Source of the DNA: an uncultured Rhodobiaceae bacterium
GTDB lineage: Bacteria; Pseudomonadota; Alphaproteobacteria; Rhizobiales; TMED25
DNA: 64,000 nt
Assembly (NCBI GenBank): GCA_913045225.1
Contig: CAJWPC010000004.1
Coordinates: 152,626 to 216,625 of the forward strand
Direction of reading: 5' to 3'
Below the pieces are notes generated by a model that had not been told where the DNA came from, did not search any database, and worked only from the letters and a program-made list of their open reading frames with translations. The position numbers and the translations under genes were made by a program. Below are positions 54,980 through 63,746 of the stretch, piece after piece. The first letter of the stretch is position 1. Every line of letters begins with the position of its first letter.

Positions 54980-55354
54980 ATGAAGACAGCAAGTTCAGAA
55001 CTTGAAGCGGCCAACAAGATGGTCCCAAAAATAGATGTCGCAGACGGTATCGAAAAGCACAAAGAGGGTAAATCAGTCTTTATTGATGTTCGAGATGGCT
55101 TGGAAATAAATAAATCCGGAACAATAAAAGGCGCGCTTAGGATCCCTCGAGGCTTCATTGAGTTTGCCGCAGATCCAAGCACGCCTCACCACAACGAAAA
55201 TCTTCAAAAAGATGCTGATATTGTACTTGTTTGTGGTGCAGGGGGTATGGCAGCTTTGACCGGTCGGACCCTTATTGAAATGGGATATGAGTCTGTATCA
55301 AATGTTGGTGGCTTTTCTTCCTGGAAAGATGGGGGCGGGCCAATAGAAGAATAG
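54980..55354 (+). CDS. Rhodanese-domain protein
   Basis: The 124-residue single-domain rhodanese has the CH2A motif in FIDVRDGLEINKSGTIKGALR and the active-site cysteine in VLVCGAGGMAALTGRTL. It likely carries a sulfane-sulfur persulfide. A GGAA ribosome-binding site precedes the ATG. It lies 53 bp before a small cysteine-rich gene, a possible sulfur-transfer partner. Confidence 0.9.
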   Translation: MKTASSELEAANKMVPKIDVADGIEKHKEGKSVFIDVRDGLEINKSGTIKGALRIPRGFIEFAADPSTPHHNENLQKDADIVLVCGAGGMAALTGRTLIEMGYESVSNVGGFSSWKDGGGPIEE

Positions 55355-55407
55355 GTAGTATTTTTTGCATCGATTTTTTTGAAATGAAGTTTTAATGGGG
55401 ATTTATC

Positions 55408-55602
55408 ATGACTAAATATACATGTGAAGAATGTGGAATGAGTATCGGTTCTATGACATGCGGTCAATGTGACCAAGAGCTGACACATAGTACAATTGTG
55501 AAGCCAGATGGAAGTAATGTTCATATAGCAGAATGCCCTGAAGGCCATGGAAAAATAAAGTCTCCGATGTGCTGTGGGCAGGATATGACTTGTAAGGTTT
55601 AA
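55408..55602 (+). CDS. Small cysteine-rich zinc-ribbon-like protein
   Basis: The 64-residue protein contains CEECGMS, CGQCDQE, CPEGHGK and MCCGQDMTC, nine cysteines in all, most as CxxC pairs, which suggests zinc or iron-sulfur binding. I do not recognise a named family; it resembles small conserved marine alphaproteobacterial proteins. A GGGG ribosome-binding site precedes the ATG. It follows the rhodanese by 53 bp. Confidence 0.78.
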   Translation: MTKYTCEECGMSIGSMTCGQCDQELTHSTIVKPDGSNVHIAECPEGHGKIKSPMCCGQDMTCKV

Positions 55603-55611
55603 TCAGCATAT

Positions 55612-55636
55612 ATTAGAAATTACTATCTCTAATTTT
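55612..55636. terminator. Weak candidate terminator between convergent genes
   Basis: ATTAGA and TCTAAT can form a six-pair, AT-rich stem with a ten-base loop followed by three T. It lies between the ends of the Cys-rich gene and the convergent aldo/keto reductase. The stem is weak, so the call is tentative. Confidence 0.3.
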
Positions 55637-55641
55637 ATAGT

Positions 55642-56700
55642 TCAATATCCCGAATGCCACTTGTGTAAACCTAAATCAGCTTCAGAAAATCTCTCCTTAC
55701 CCATAAATTGCTGATGCCAATAAGGGTAGAGTAAATTTGGTCGACTTACCTCGTTAAGCTTACCCAATTCCTCATCTGTCAGAATAAGATCAGATGCGGG
55801 TATATTCTCCTTGAACTGCTCTTCGTTTCTTCCACCAACAGTCAATGAAGCAACAGTTGGTCGACTCAATAACCAAGCAAGTGACACTTGTGATGGTGGT
55901 ATCGATCTTTGCTGAGATATTTCAATGATAACATCAATTATATCATATAGTTTTTCTTCGTCATAAATCGGAGGGTTTTTCCATTTTCTCTCAAAATGTC
56001 TTGAGCCAGATGGACCGGACTCACCTCTTCTAAACTTGCCAGTTAACAAACCTCCAGCAAGCGGACTCCAGACAATTGTACCAATTTTCTCGGATATGCC
56101 GATGGGAATTAACTCATTTTCAGCCTCTCTTGCTTGTAAAGAGTAATGTATTTGTTGGCATATGAATCTTTGTCGGTGACTCTTATCGGCTGCGGCCAGT
56201 GCTTTCATTAGATGCCATCCTGAAAAATTAGAGCAGCCAATATATCTAACCTTACCTGTTCGAACTAAACTGTCAAAAGCTTCTGCGATCTCATCTATGG
56301 GGGTCATTCCATCCCACTTATGTGCTAGGTATACATCTAGTCTATCTGTCTGTAACCTTCTCAAACTTGCTTCACAAGCCGATATTATGTGGTGCCTAGA
56401 AAGACCGAGATCATTTGGGCCATCTCCCATTGGATTCCAAACTTTAGAGGCAATAATAAGGTTATCCCTCTTCCCTTTTATTGCCTCACCAAGGATTTCT
56501 TCTGATGCCCCCTTTGCATAACCGTCAGATGTATCAATAAAATTTATTCCTTCATCAATACAAAAATCAATATTCCTTTTTGCCTCTTTTATCCCAAGCG
56601 AAAAAAGAGGTTGAGATGGGTCGCCTTTCCCATAATTCATCGTCCCAATTGATAAATTAGATACTTTAAGCCCTGAATTCCCCAACAAATTATACTTCAT
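55642..56700 (-). CDS. Aldo/keto reductase
   Basis: The 352-residue (beta/alpha)8-barrel oxidoreductase has the catalytic Tyr in FIDTSDGYAKGASEEILG, the lysine in NLIIASKVWNPMG and the histidine in LAHKWDGM. It uses NADPH to reduce aldehydes or ketones; the substrate cannot be predicted. It stands alone on the minus strand, with a 92-bp gap to the HemY-like gene in which nothing was recognised. Confidence 0.92.
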   Translation of the reverse strand: MKYNLLGNSGLKVSNLSIGTMNYGKGDPSQPLFSLGIKEAKRNIDFCIDEGINFIDTSDGYAKGASEEILGEAIKGKRDNLIIASKVWNPMGDGPNDLGLSRHHIISACEASLRRLQTDRLDVYLAHKWDGMTPIDEIAEAFDSLVRTGKVRYIGCSNFSGWHLMKALAAADKSHRQRFICQQIHYSLQAREAENELIPIGISEKIGTIVWSPLAGGLLTGKFRRGESGPSGSRHFERKWKNPPIYDEEKLYDIIDVIIEISQQRSIPPSQVSLAWLLSRPTVASLTVGGRNEEQFKENIPASDLILTDEELGKLNEVSRPNLLYPYWHQQFMGKERFSEADLGLHKWHSGY

Positions 56701-56792
56701 TTTATATTCCCTTTCATAAAATCAACGTGTAGCATTGATCAAATATTCCATTCAATTAAATACTATTATACTTTTTTAAGACTTGTAAAGAT

Positions 56793-58349
56793 TTATGGCT
56801 CGTGAATATCTTCTTCTTGGACAACACCTGGGTCATCCGGGACAGCTATTTCTTCGGAAATTGCAGGTTCTTTTATCTCTTTATTCTTTTTATCTACTTT
56901 TCCGGATTTAATTTTGCTATCTTTTTCTTCAACTATTTCTGTGACCTCTATAATGTCATCTTCCACATTATTTTCTTGCAACTCTTGGGATAGTCTATTG
57001 CCCTGAAGCATCTTACTTCTCATAAAATTGCTTATGTAATTGTTATCTATATCTAGTGTTTTTATTCTATGATCACCCCATTCGAAAGACTTAATTTCTC
57101 CTGTATCAGGTATGCACGGTAGCCAAACATCTGATGAGTAATCATCTGCACTCCAGTTTGTGTCATATCGAGCATTCATCGCTTTTCTCATCCAATCCCG
57201 AGATTTTGCATTTCCCTTAAATAAATGTGAGTCAATTTCAGCTAAGAGTTCATAAATTCTCCTGCTTGTATTTTCATTAATATATTTCTCAATAACTTGT
57301 TTTGCCTTATCGAAATTTTTCACGTCAATATAAGCTCTGCATAAAGCAACATCCCCCTCTATACCCGAAATTTTTGTTTTCTTAATTAATCCTTCAATTT
57401 TCTCAACTCTTTGTTTCGGCGAGGCGCCTGGATTCACATAACTTAAAAGATAAGCAAGGTCCTCGTGTTGTATTGACTTCCATGTATCAGTAATAATCTT
57501 CTCTGCTCTGGCTCTCTCTCCTTGCTCAGATAAAATACGTGCGGCAGTAATCACCGCAATAATCTGACTTTTATTTAGTTTAATTGCATCTAACGCCAAA
57601 CTTATTGCCTCTGATGGGTTCTGCTCTTCAAGTAAAAGTGCGTGCGACGTTAAAATAATCGATTTATGTAAATTATATTTTTTTCGGGAAATCAATTTAT
57701 GAGCTAGCATCTTGTCAAGAACCTCGCTAGCACTTTTCCAATTTTGAGTAACTAAGTAGCATTTCAATAGCTCGTCGATAACCCATGGCTCGGCACTATT
57801 ATATGTCTCGGCATCTTTTAATAGCTCAATTGATTTTTGCGGATTTTTTGAATTCTTTGAGAGAGTGTACAGTCCCCTGTAACTGAGCATCTTTGTGGTT
57901 TCAATCTTTCCCATTTGCTGGAAAATTTTATTGAGTGCAACATTATCCTTCTTTAAGCTTGCGTTTTGTGCTTTAAGTAACAAGACCATAATATCTGATG
58001 TATTTTTCTTTATCCTATCGATTTTTTTTATTTCAATCTCAGCGGCATTTATATTACCCGCTGAAGCATGAACAAGTCCCTTCATTATTGCGTTCTGCAC
58101 CTTTTCATTGGATCGTGCTTCTTTAATCAACTGTATTTTTCTCGGTAACTGATAAATATAGGAAAAAGATAACCACAATAATATTGACAATACAATTATC
58201 GCTACCGATGAAATGATGAAAAATAGCGGAGAAATTTTTACTTCATAATCACCAAGTATAAAGAGGACTTCCCCAGAAAAAGAGGCGAGCCAATTAAAAG
58301 AATATATCATTGCGATTATTGCAAATAATATCGTAAATATTTTAATCAT
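56793..58349 (-). CDS. HemY-like membrane TPR protein
   Basis: The 518-residue protein has two N-terminal membrane helices (IKIFTILFAIIAMIYSFNWL and SPLFFIISSVAIIVLSILLW) with LPRKIQLIKEARSNEK after them, the HemY_N pattern, followed by TPR-like helical repeats through about residue 400. The last 100 residues are acidic and lysine-rich (VEDDIIEVTEIVEEKDSK). This is HemY of proteobacterial hem operons, not the protoporphyrinogen oxidase of the same name. It probably acts in haem delivery or assembly. It follows the mitofilin-like gene by 23 bp. Confidence 0.87.
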   Translation of the reverse strand: MIKIFTILFAIIAMIYSFNWLASFSGEVLFILGDYEVKISPLFFIISSVAIIVLSILLWLSFSYIYQLPRKIQLIKEARSNEKVQNAIMKGLVHASAGNINAAEIEIKKIDRIKKNTSDIMVLLLKAQNASLKKDNVALNKIFQQMGKIETTKMLSYRGLYTLSKNSKNPQKSIELLKDAETYNSAEPWVIDELLKCYLVTQNWKSASEVLDKMLAHKLISRKKYNLHKSIILTSHALLLEEQNPSEAISLALDAIKLNKSQIIAVITAARILSEQGERARAEKIITDTWKSIQHEDLAYLLSYVNPGASPKQRVEKIEGLIKKTKISGIEGDVALCRAYIDVKNFDKAKQVIEKYINENTSRRIYELLAEIDSHLFKGNAKSRDWMRKAMNARYDTNWSADDYSSDVWLPCIPDTGEIKSFEWGDHRIKTLDIDNNYISNFMRSKMLQGNRLSQELQENNVEDDIIEVTEIVEEKDSKIKSGKVDKKNKEIKEPAISEEIAVPDDPGVVQEEDIHEP

Positions 58350-58372
58350 TTTAACACGGTGCCATGCATAAA

Positions 58373-59470
58373 TTAACTTAGATCATATATTTCTTTTAAA
58401 TGTTTTATTTCATTTAAATACAAGGTTCGATTATTAATATTAGTAAGTAATGCCTCGGCATCACTATCGAAATTTAGGCCTTTTATTATATCTACGACCT
58501 CGTCAAGATTGTCATTATAAATACTTGCCTTAATTTCCTCAATTACAGCATATTCTAAAGTCTTATTTTTTTTCTTGATAGAAATTTGATTTTCTAAAAT
58601 ACCAAAAATTTTTGACCTTATACCGCTATCTCCTCTGTAGAGAATAATATCTTCTTCGAGCAATAATTCTAACTCAAACACTAACTCATTGGGTGTAGGA
58701 ATAGTTTTATCTGATAGTTCCATCAGATTGCTGAAGGCTTCAACATCATTATCGATACTTATCAGCAGGTCGACTTCGTTTCGAAAATCTTTTTTACCAG
58801 CAACATTCTTTTCAATTCTATCTATAACTATTGCTGCAATATTCTTTTTATTCTTATCACTCTCTAAATTATTCCTCGGTTCATTTTCCTTTGATTCAAA
58901 AAATTTTTCTTGAGTTTCATCCGAAATCACCTCAGAGTTTATTGATTTCCCCAATAATTGAATGTTATCCATATAGATCTCTTCAGTAAGTAATGCGTTG
59001 TCTTGTGATTTTAATTTTTTCTGATTTTCAGAATTGATATATTGCATAAGTTGATTATTTGTATTTGAAATAATGTCATTTTTTTCTGAAATCACCTTAA
59101 GCATTTCGCTTAACTCTATCATCTGAGACTCTAACCTGAGTAATGCCTGATCTTTTCTCTCAAGATCCAAAAGTAATTGATTATTGTTACTTATTTGAGT
59201 CTCAATTTTATCAATTTTTTTATTTTGTTCAGAAATAACCTCATTTTTCAAAATCGTGAAGTTAGCCAAATCTGGGTTTGATTTGAAAAAGAGGTAAGAC
59301 GGTAATGCAAAAATTAGAAGAAATCCCAAGCCAATAAAGAACTTCCTATTTAATTTAATCTTTAAGAGGGCAAATCTCTTCGAGGCTGCCTTGGATTTGG
59401 ACCCACTACCCTCTTGTTGATCTATGGTAACTTTTGGCTTTATCTGTTTTTTTCGAGTATTAGCATTCAT
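58373..59470 (-). CDS. Mitofilin/HemX-like membrane-anchored coiled-coil protein
   Basis: The track start is TTG; ATG 59470 (MNANTRKKQIKP) gives 365 residues. A basic cytosolic head is followed by one membrane helix near residues 40-60 (FIGLGFLLIFALPSYLFF), then a long coiled-coil (heptad-rich ISNNNQLLLDLERKDQALLRLESQMIE) and a helical C-terminal domain. This layout is that of the HemX-like/mitofilin proteins found between hemD and hemY in alphaproteobacteria. It starts 18 bp after hemD. A role in membrane organisation or a haem-synthesis complex is inferred from context. Confidence 0.8.
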   Translation of the reverse strand: MNANTRKKQIKPKVTIDQQEGSGSKSKAASKRFALLKIKLNRKFFIGLGFLLIFALPSYLFFKSNPDLANFTILKNEVISEQNKKIDKIETQISNNNQLLLDLERKDQALLRLESQMIELSEMLKVISEKNDIISNTNNQLMQYINSENQKKLKSQDNALLTEEIYMDNIQLLGKSINSEVISDETQEKFFESKENEPRNNLESDKNKKNIAAIVIDRIEKNVAGKKDFRNEVDLLISIDNDVEAFSNLMELSDKTIPTPNELVFELELLLEEDIILYRGDSGIRSKIFGILENQISIKKKNKTLEYAVIEEIKASIYNDNLDEVVDIIKGLNFDSDAEALLTNINNRTLYLNEIKHLKEIYDLS

Positions 59471-59488
59471 GAAATACAAAAAATTATC

Positions 59489-60184
59489 TTACAATAAATC
59501 TAAAATCGCATCTTCTGTTGGCTCAGTCAGAATTTTTGATTGAATCCCTTCAGCTTGGAGCATGGATGCAATATTCTTTGATATACAATATGCCATAATT
59601 ATTGACGTTTTATTACCTAAATTATATTTCTTTAAGGCCTCCAAAAAAATTACTGCAGTTCTAAGTGAAAAAATTATAACAGATATTTGTTTACCTATAT
59701 TAAACTCTTTTAGCGCTTCCTTATTAAAAAAAATCTTTTCCCTTGCAGTATACGCAACAGAATCGTCAATTTCGATGTTTGTACCTCGAAAAATTGATTT
59801 AAAATCAACTGTGACATCACGACCTCTCAGGTACAATATCTTAGTATCATTAATTGGAGTATATGACCTAAGTGCATCTAATAAATCATTCACGCTTTCA
59901 TGAAAAATATATTCATTATCGGGAGCAAACTCTTTGACTTCAGCGTAGGTTGATCTACCGCAGGCATGAACTTTTTTTTTTGAGAATGTTGGGTTTTTTT
60001 TGACCAGCGATCTTACCGCATGCCTACTGGTAAACAAAACCCGGTCATAGTTTGAGAAATTTATATTTCTTTTCTTATATAAGATCTCAAGAAGTGGATT
60101 TATTAAGCACTCAACCCCGCGTAACTCAAAATAATCTTGCATCCGTTTTGAGTCTGCTAATGGTCTGGTAATAATGAGCTTCAT
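59489..60184 (-). CDS. hemD: Uroporphyrinogen-III synthase
   Basis: The 231-residue HemD closes hydroxymethylbilane to uroporphyrinogen III with ring D inversion. The family is weakly conserved; recognisable parts are LIITRPLADSKRM at the start, VLFTSRHAVRSLV and ILYLRGRDVTVDF. Position right after hemC (9 bp) and before the HemX/HemY-like genes supports the call. Its product is the substrate of CobA in the B12 cluster. Confidence 0.9.
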   Translation of the reverse strand: MKLIITRPLADSKRMQDYFELRGVECLINPLLEILYKKRNINFSNYDRVLFTSRHAVRSLVKKNPTFSKKKVHACGRSTYAEVKEFAPDNEYIFHESVNDLLDALRSYTPINDTKILYLRGRDVTVDFKSIFRGTNIEIDDSVAYTAREKIFFNKEALKEFNIGKQISVIIFSLRTAVIFLEALKKYNLGNKTSIIMAYCISKNIASMLQAEGIQSKILTEPTEDAILDLL

Positions 60185-60193
60185 ATTATGTTA

Positions 60194-61141
60194 TTAACTA
60201 TTGACTGTCCTCTTAAGTGACTTATCATAATATTCTAACAGTCTTCTTCCAATATCTCCAGCTATATCCATAACAGTATCTCTTTGAGCATATTCTTTGA
60301 CTTTATGATTAAGGGTACCATCATCATTTGATATCATGGAGTTAATTGTGATTTTTCCATCATCGTCGAAATTAGCAAAAGCCGCAATTGGCTGAAAACA
60401 TGAACCACCAAAATTTTGAAGAACCATTCTTTCAGCAAGAATACATGTAAATGACTCTATATGATTTAAATCGCTTATGATTTCCATGATCTCCTTATCG
60501 TTAGTTCTTGCAACCATACCAATGGCCCCTTGACCTGCGGCTGGTATCATAACATCTGTTTCAAATGGTAATATATTTGATTCTGCGAAGTTTAATCTTT
60601 GTATTCCTGCCATTGCTAACAAGGTTGCGTCGACTTCCTTATTTTGCAATTTTTTAATACGTGTTTCAAAATTACCCCTGAACTCTATAATATTCAAATC
60701 CTGCCTTAGTGACTTGAGAATTGCCCCCCTTCTAGGTGATGCAGTCCCAACTAGGCAGTTGTTAGGTAGTTCATCAATACTTTTAATGTTTTCATTGGTA
60801 ATTAATGCGTCTCTTGGGTCCATTCTTTTTAGCACACCTAGAAGGTCAATTCCTTCCGGTAGAAAACTTTCGATATCTTTTACTGAATGTGCTGCGATGT
60901 CAATCCTATCCTCGATAAGCGCTTGATCTATCTCTTTAGTGAATAAGCTTTTCCCATCATATGGTCCAATTGATGAGGTAATGATATCCCCTGAAGATTT
61001 AATCTTAATTATTTCAATATTTTCTTCTTTGGCTAAATTTTTGTTTATGATTGCGCCGGCAAGAATTTCAGCCTGCCTCATTGCAAGATTAGTTGCTCGT
61101 GTACCTATCCGAATTTTTCGTGTGGATCTGGAGGGAGACAT
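60194..61141 (-). CDS. hemC: Hydroxymethylbilane synthase (porphobilinogen deaminase)
   Basis: The 315-residue enzyme polymerises four porphobilinogens using a dipyrromethane cofactor. RIGTRATNLAMRQAEIL is the N terminus, AAHSVKDIESFLPEGI and LVGTASPRRGAILKSLR carry conserved basic residues, and NFGGSCFQPIAAFA contains the cofactor cysteine. It is first in the minus-strand hemC-hemD-hemX-hemY unit. A TATAAT box at 61167-61172 (minus strand) lies at a suitable distance but its -35 is weak. Confidence 0.96.
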   Translation of the reverse strand: MSPSRSTRKIRIGTRATNLAMRQAEILAGAIINKNLAKEENIEIIKIKSSGDIITSSIGPYDGKSLFTKEIDQALIEDRIDIAAHSVKDIESFLPEGIDLLGVLKRMDPRDALITNENIKSIDELPNNCLVGTASPRRGAILKSLRQDLNIIEFRGNFETRIKKLQNKEVDATLLAMAGIQRLNFAESNILPFETDVMIPAAGQGAIGMVARTNDKEIMEIISDLNHIESFTCILAERMVLQNFGGSCFQPIAAFANFDDDGKITINSMISNDDGTLNHKVKEYAQRDTVMDIAGDIGRRLLEYYDKSLKRTVNS

Positions 61142-61205
61142 CTAAAAAAATCTAATCTGATAAAATATTATATAAATAGTTTCATTAATGATATTATTCT
61201 ATTAT

Positions 61206-61235
61206 TTAACAGGTTTAGAACAATTCTAATATAAT
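61206..61235 (+). promoter_or_regulatory. Sigma70-type promoter for tsaD
   Basis: TTAACA at 61206-61211 and a perfect TATAAT at 61230-61235 are separated by 18 bp. Initiation near 61242 would leave a leader of only about eight bases before the tsaD ATG at 61250. Confidence 0.6.
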
Positions 61236-61249
61236 AGCAAACGAAAAAA

Positions 61250-62314
61250 ATGATTGTACTTGGCATAGAAACAAGTTGTGATGAGACATGTTCAGCAGTA
61301 TTAGAATATGATAAAAACCAGCAATGCAATATTTTATCAAATATTATCTACTCACAAATATCAGAACATAAAGACTACGGGGGAGTTGTGCCTGAGATCG
61401 CCGCCAGATCGCATATCAATAACATTGATGTGGTAGTTCAAAAATCAGTCAAGGACGCAGAAATAAATTATAGTTCTCTGAACGCTATTGCTGTTACATC
61501 AGGACCAGGACTCAAAGGTGGATTATTGGTTGGGGTCACCTTTGCAAAAACAATGGCAAGTATCCTAGAAAAACCACTTATTGGAATAAATCATCTTGAG
61601 GGTCACGCATTAACTATAAGGATGATCCAAAAAATAAGTTTTCCTTATTTACTTCTACTTGTCACAGGTGGACATACACAGATTCTCATCGTAAAAGGCA
61701 TCGGAGATTATGAAAGGCTGGGAACAACAATAGACGATGCCCTTGGTGAGGCGTATGATAAAACTGCAAAGTCACTCAATCTTGGCTATCCAGGGGGACC
61801 CATAATAGAGAAATTGGCAGAACATGGCGATGGAAGTGCTATATCTTTTCCACGTCCTCTTTATAATTCCAAAGAAATGAATTTCTCATTTTCTGGGCTT
61901 AAAACAGCTGTAAAGCAAGAAATCGATAGCTCTCTCCCTATAAATGAAAAATTACGCTCTAACATTTGTGCAGCATTTCAAAATTCTGTAATTGATATAT
62001 TGGAAAATAAACTGCAAATGGCTGTTGACTATTTCAAAAAAAATTACTCAAACGACGTTGATGTGGTATTAGCAGGGGGAGTTGCATCAAATAAAGCTAT
62101 ATTCTCCTCAATTAATAAAATGAGTAAGAAGAAAAATTTCAATGTTCATGTTTCACCAAAAGAGCTATGTACTGATAACGCAGCTATGATTGCATGGGCT
62201 GGTATTGAAAGAATGAATTCTGGAAATTTCCATCAGGAAAGTGTTACTATCAGAACAAGGTGGCCACTTGACGAAAATGCTAGTAAGGTCCGAGGGGCAG
62301 GGGTTAAGGCATGA
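61250..62314 (+). CDS. tsaD: tRNA N6-threonylcarbamoyladenosine transferase TsaD
   Basis: The 354-residue enzyme transfers the threonylcarbamoyl group to A37 of ANN-decoding tRNAs, working with TsaB and TsaE. It has the family motifs GIETSCDETCSAVLEY, the metal-binding HLEGHALTIR, VTGGHTQI, GTTIDDALGEAYDK, and VLAGGVASNKAI. Length is normal. It overlaps gpsA by 4 bp, the tsaD-gpsA order being frequent in alphaproteobacteria. Confidence 0.97.
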   Translation: MIVLGIETSCDETCSAVLEYDKNQQCNILSNIIYSQISEHKDYGGVVPEIAARSHINNIDVVVQKSVKDAEINYSSLNAIAVTSGPGLKGGLLVGVTFAKTMASILEKPLIGINHLEGHALTIRMIQKISFPYLLLLVTGGHTQILIVKGIGDYERLGTTIDDALGEAYDKTAKSLNLGYPGGPIIEKLAEHGDGSAISFPRPLYNSKEMNFSFSGLKTAVKQEIDSSLPINEKLRSNICAAFQNSVIDILENKLQMAVDYFKKNYSNDVDVVLAGGVASNKAIFSSINKMSKKKNFNVHVSPKELCTDNAAMIAWAGIERMNSGNFHQESVTIRTRWPLDENASKVRGAGVKA

Positions 62315-63300
62315 AAAAAGTTGGAATAATTGGAGCTGGTGCATGGGGAATTGCTCTGGGAATTAGCCTAGAAAAAAATGGTTGTGCTGTATGCTTATGG
62401 CACTACGATAAGCAAAAGTTAGAGAAGCTTAATTTTGAGAGAACGACATCAAAATTAAATAATATAACTATCAGTGAAAAAATCAAATTTACAGATTCTT
62501 TAGAGGAAGTGCTAAACAGTGATACATTGATATATGCATCCCCAACTCAACAGTTTGATACAATCACACGAAAAGTTCGCACAATAAAAAGTATCAATAA
62601 ACCACTTGTGATCGCATGTAAGGGTATTGACATAACTTCAAATAAACTTCTCACAGAAATTAGCAATGAAAACCTACCTGATTGCATTCCTGTAATTTTA
62701 TCAGGTCCAGGTTTTGCAATTGATCTTGCAAACGGACATCCAATAGCAGTCACATTAGCTTCGAATTCACCGTCTACGCTTGAAAATGTAGGGCAGCTCC
62801 TCGCCAATAACAACTTTCGTCCCTACTTCAATGACGATGTCGTTGGTGTTCAAATTGGTGGTGCGCTAAAAAACGTGATAGCAATTGCCACAGGCATCGC
62901 AATGGGTAAAAAATTAGGTGATGGCGCTGTTGCATCTCTAATAACGCGCGGGATGAATGAAATTATTAGCTTTGGAATGATTATGGGGGCGAAAAAGGAA
63001 ACATTTTTTGGTCTATCAGGATTAGGTGATTTGGTTTTGACTGCAACAAATTTAAAATCAAGAAACACCAAACTTGGCAATCAAATCGGAATCTCAGATG
63101 GATTAAATAACAGCTCAAATGATTTGACCGAAGGTTTTTATACCACTAATGCTGTTTATAATATTTCCAAAGAGAAGAAGATCAAGCTACCAATAATTGA
63201 TGCAGTTTATAATATATTATATAATAACGGATCTGTTGATAACGAAATTGGCCTATTAATGAACAGACCGCTAAGGGATGAAAACACAAGTAAGGACTAG
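62311..63300 (+). CDS. gpsA: Glycerol-3-phosphate dehydrogenase (NAD(P)+)
   Basis: The 329-residue enzyme reduces dihydroxyacetone phosphate to sn-glycerol 3-phosphate for phospholipid synthesis. GIIGAGAWGIALGISL is the nucleotide-binding motif, IACKGIDI and VILSGPGFAIDLANGHP are conserved, the catalytic lysine lies in GGALKNVIAIATGIAMG, and GLSGLGDLVLTAT is C-terminal. The start overlaps tsaD (ATGA). Confidence 0.96.
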   Translation: MKKVGIIGAGAWGIALGISLEKNGCAVCLWHYDKQKLEKLNFERTTSKLNNITISEKIKFTDSLEEVLNSDTLIYASPTQQFDTITRKVRTIKSINKPLVIACKGIDITSNKLLTEISNENLPDCIPVILSGPGFAIDLANGHPIAVTLASNSPSTLENVGQLLANNNFRPYFNDDVVGVQIGGALKNVIAIATGIAMGKKLGDGAVASLITRGMNEIISFGMIMGAKKETFFGLSGLGDLVLTATNLKSRNTKLGNQIGISDGLNNSSNDLTEGFYTTNAVYNISKEKKIKLPIIDAVYNILYNNGSVDNEIGLLMNRPLRDENTSKD

Positions 63301-63302
63301 TT

Positions 63303-63719
63303 ATGGCGTACTGGCTTTTTAAATCTGAACCGAATACATGGTCCTGGAGTGACCAAATTGCTGTAGGTTCAAAAGGCACAGAATGGGACGGGGTTAGAAA
63401 TTATCAAGCAAGAAATAATATGGATAAGATGAAGATAAATGATCTTGGCTTTTTTTATCATTCAGTTAAAGAGAGGAATATCGTGGGTATTGTTAGGGTT
63501 ATTGCTGAAGCCCACAACGATACAACAACCAATGATAGTACGTGGAGATGTGTAGACCTAGCTTACCACAAGAGTTTCGCAAACCCAGTAAATTTAGATA
63601 CCATAAAGCTTACCCCCAGTTTGAGTGATATGGTGCTCGTAAAAAATTCTAGATTATCGGTGCAACCTGTGACTGAAAGAGAATGGAATATCATCTGTGA
63701 TATGGGGCAACCTCAATAA
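63303..63719 (+). CDS. EVE-domain protein
   Basis: The 138-residue protein is a single EVE domain (PUA-like fold): AYWLFKSEPNTWSWSDQIA at the start, WDGVRNYQARNNM with the RNYQA motif, and DLGFFYHSVKERNIVGIVRV. EVE domains bind modified bases in DNA or RNA. It lies 2 bp after gpsA and 27 bp before acs, an order often seen in alphaproteobacteria. Confidence 0.93.
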   Translation: MAYWLFKSEPNTWSWSDQIAVGSKGTEWDGVRNYQARNNMDKMKINDLGFFYHSVKERNIVGIVRVIAEAHNDTTTNDSTWRCVDLAYHKSFANPVNLDTIKLTPSLSDMVLVKNSRLSVQPVTEREWNIICDMGQPQ

Positions 63720-63746
63720 TGGAATTAAAAATGGTGATTTATAAAA

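Noticed and set aside
56793-58349. Protoporphyrinogen oxidase HemY
   Set aside because: No FAD-binding motif; the protein has two N-terminal helices and TPR-like repeats, so it is the proteobacterial HemY of unknown role.
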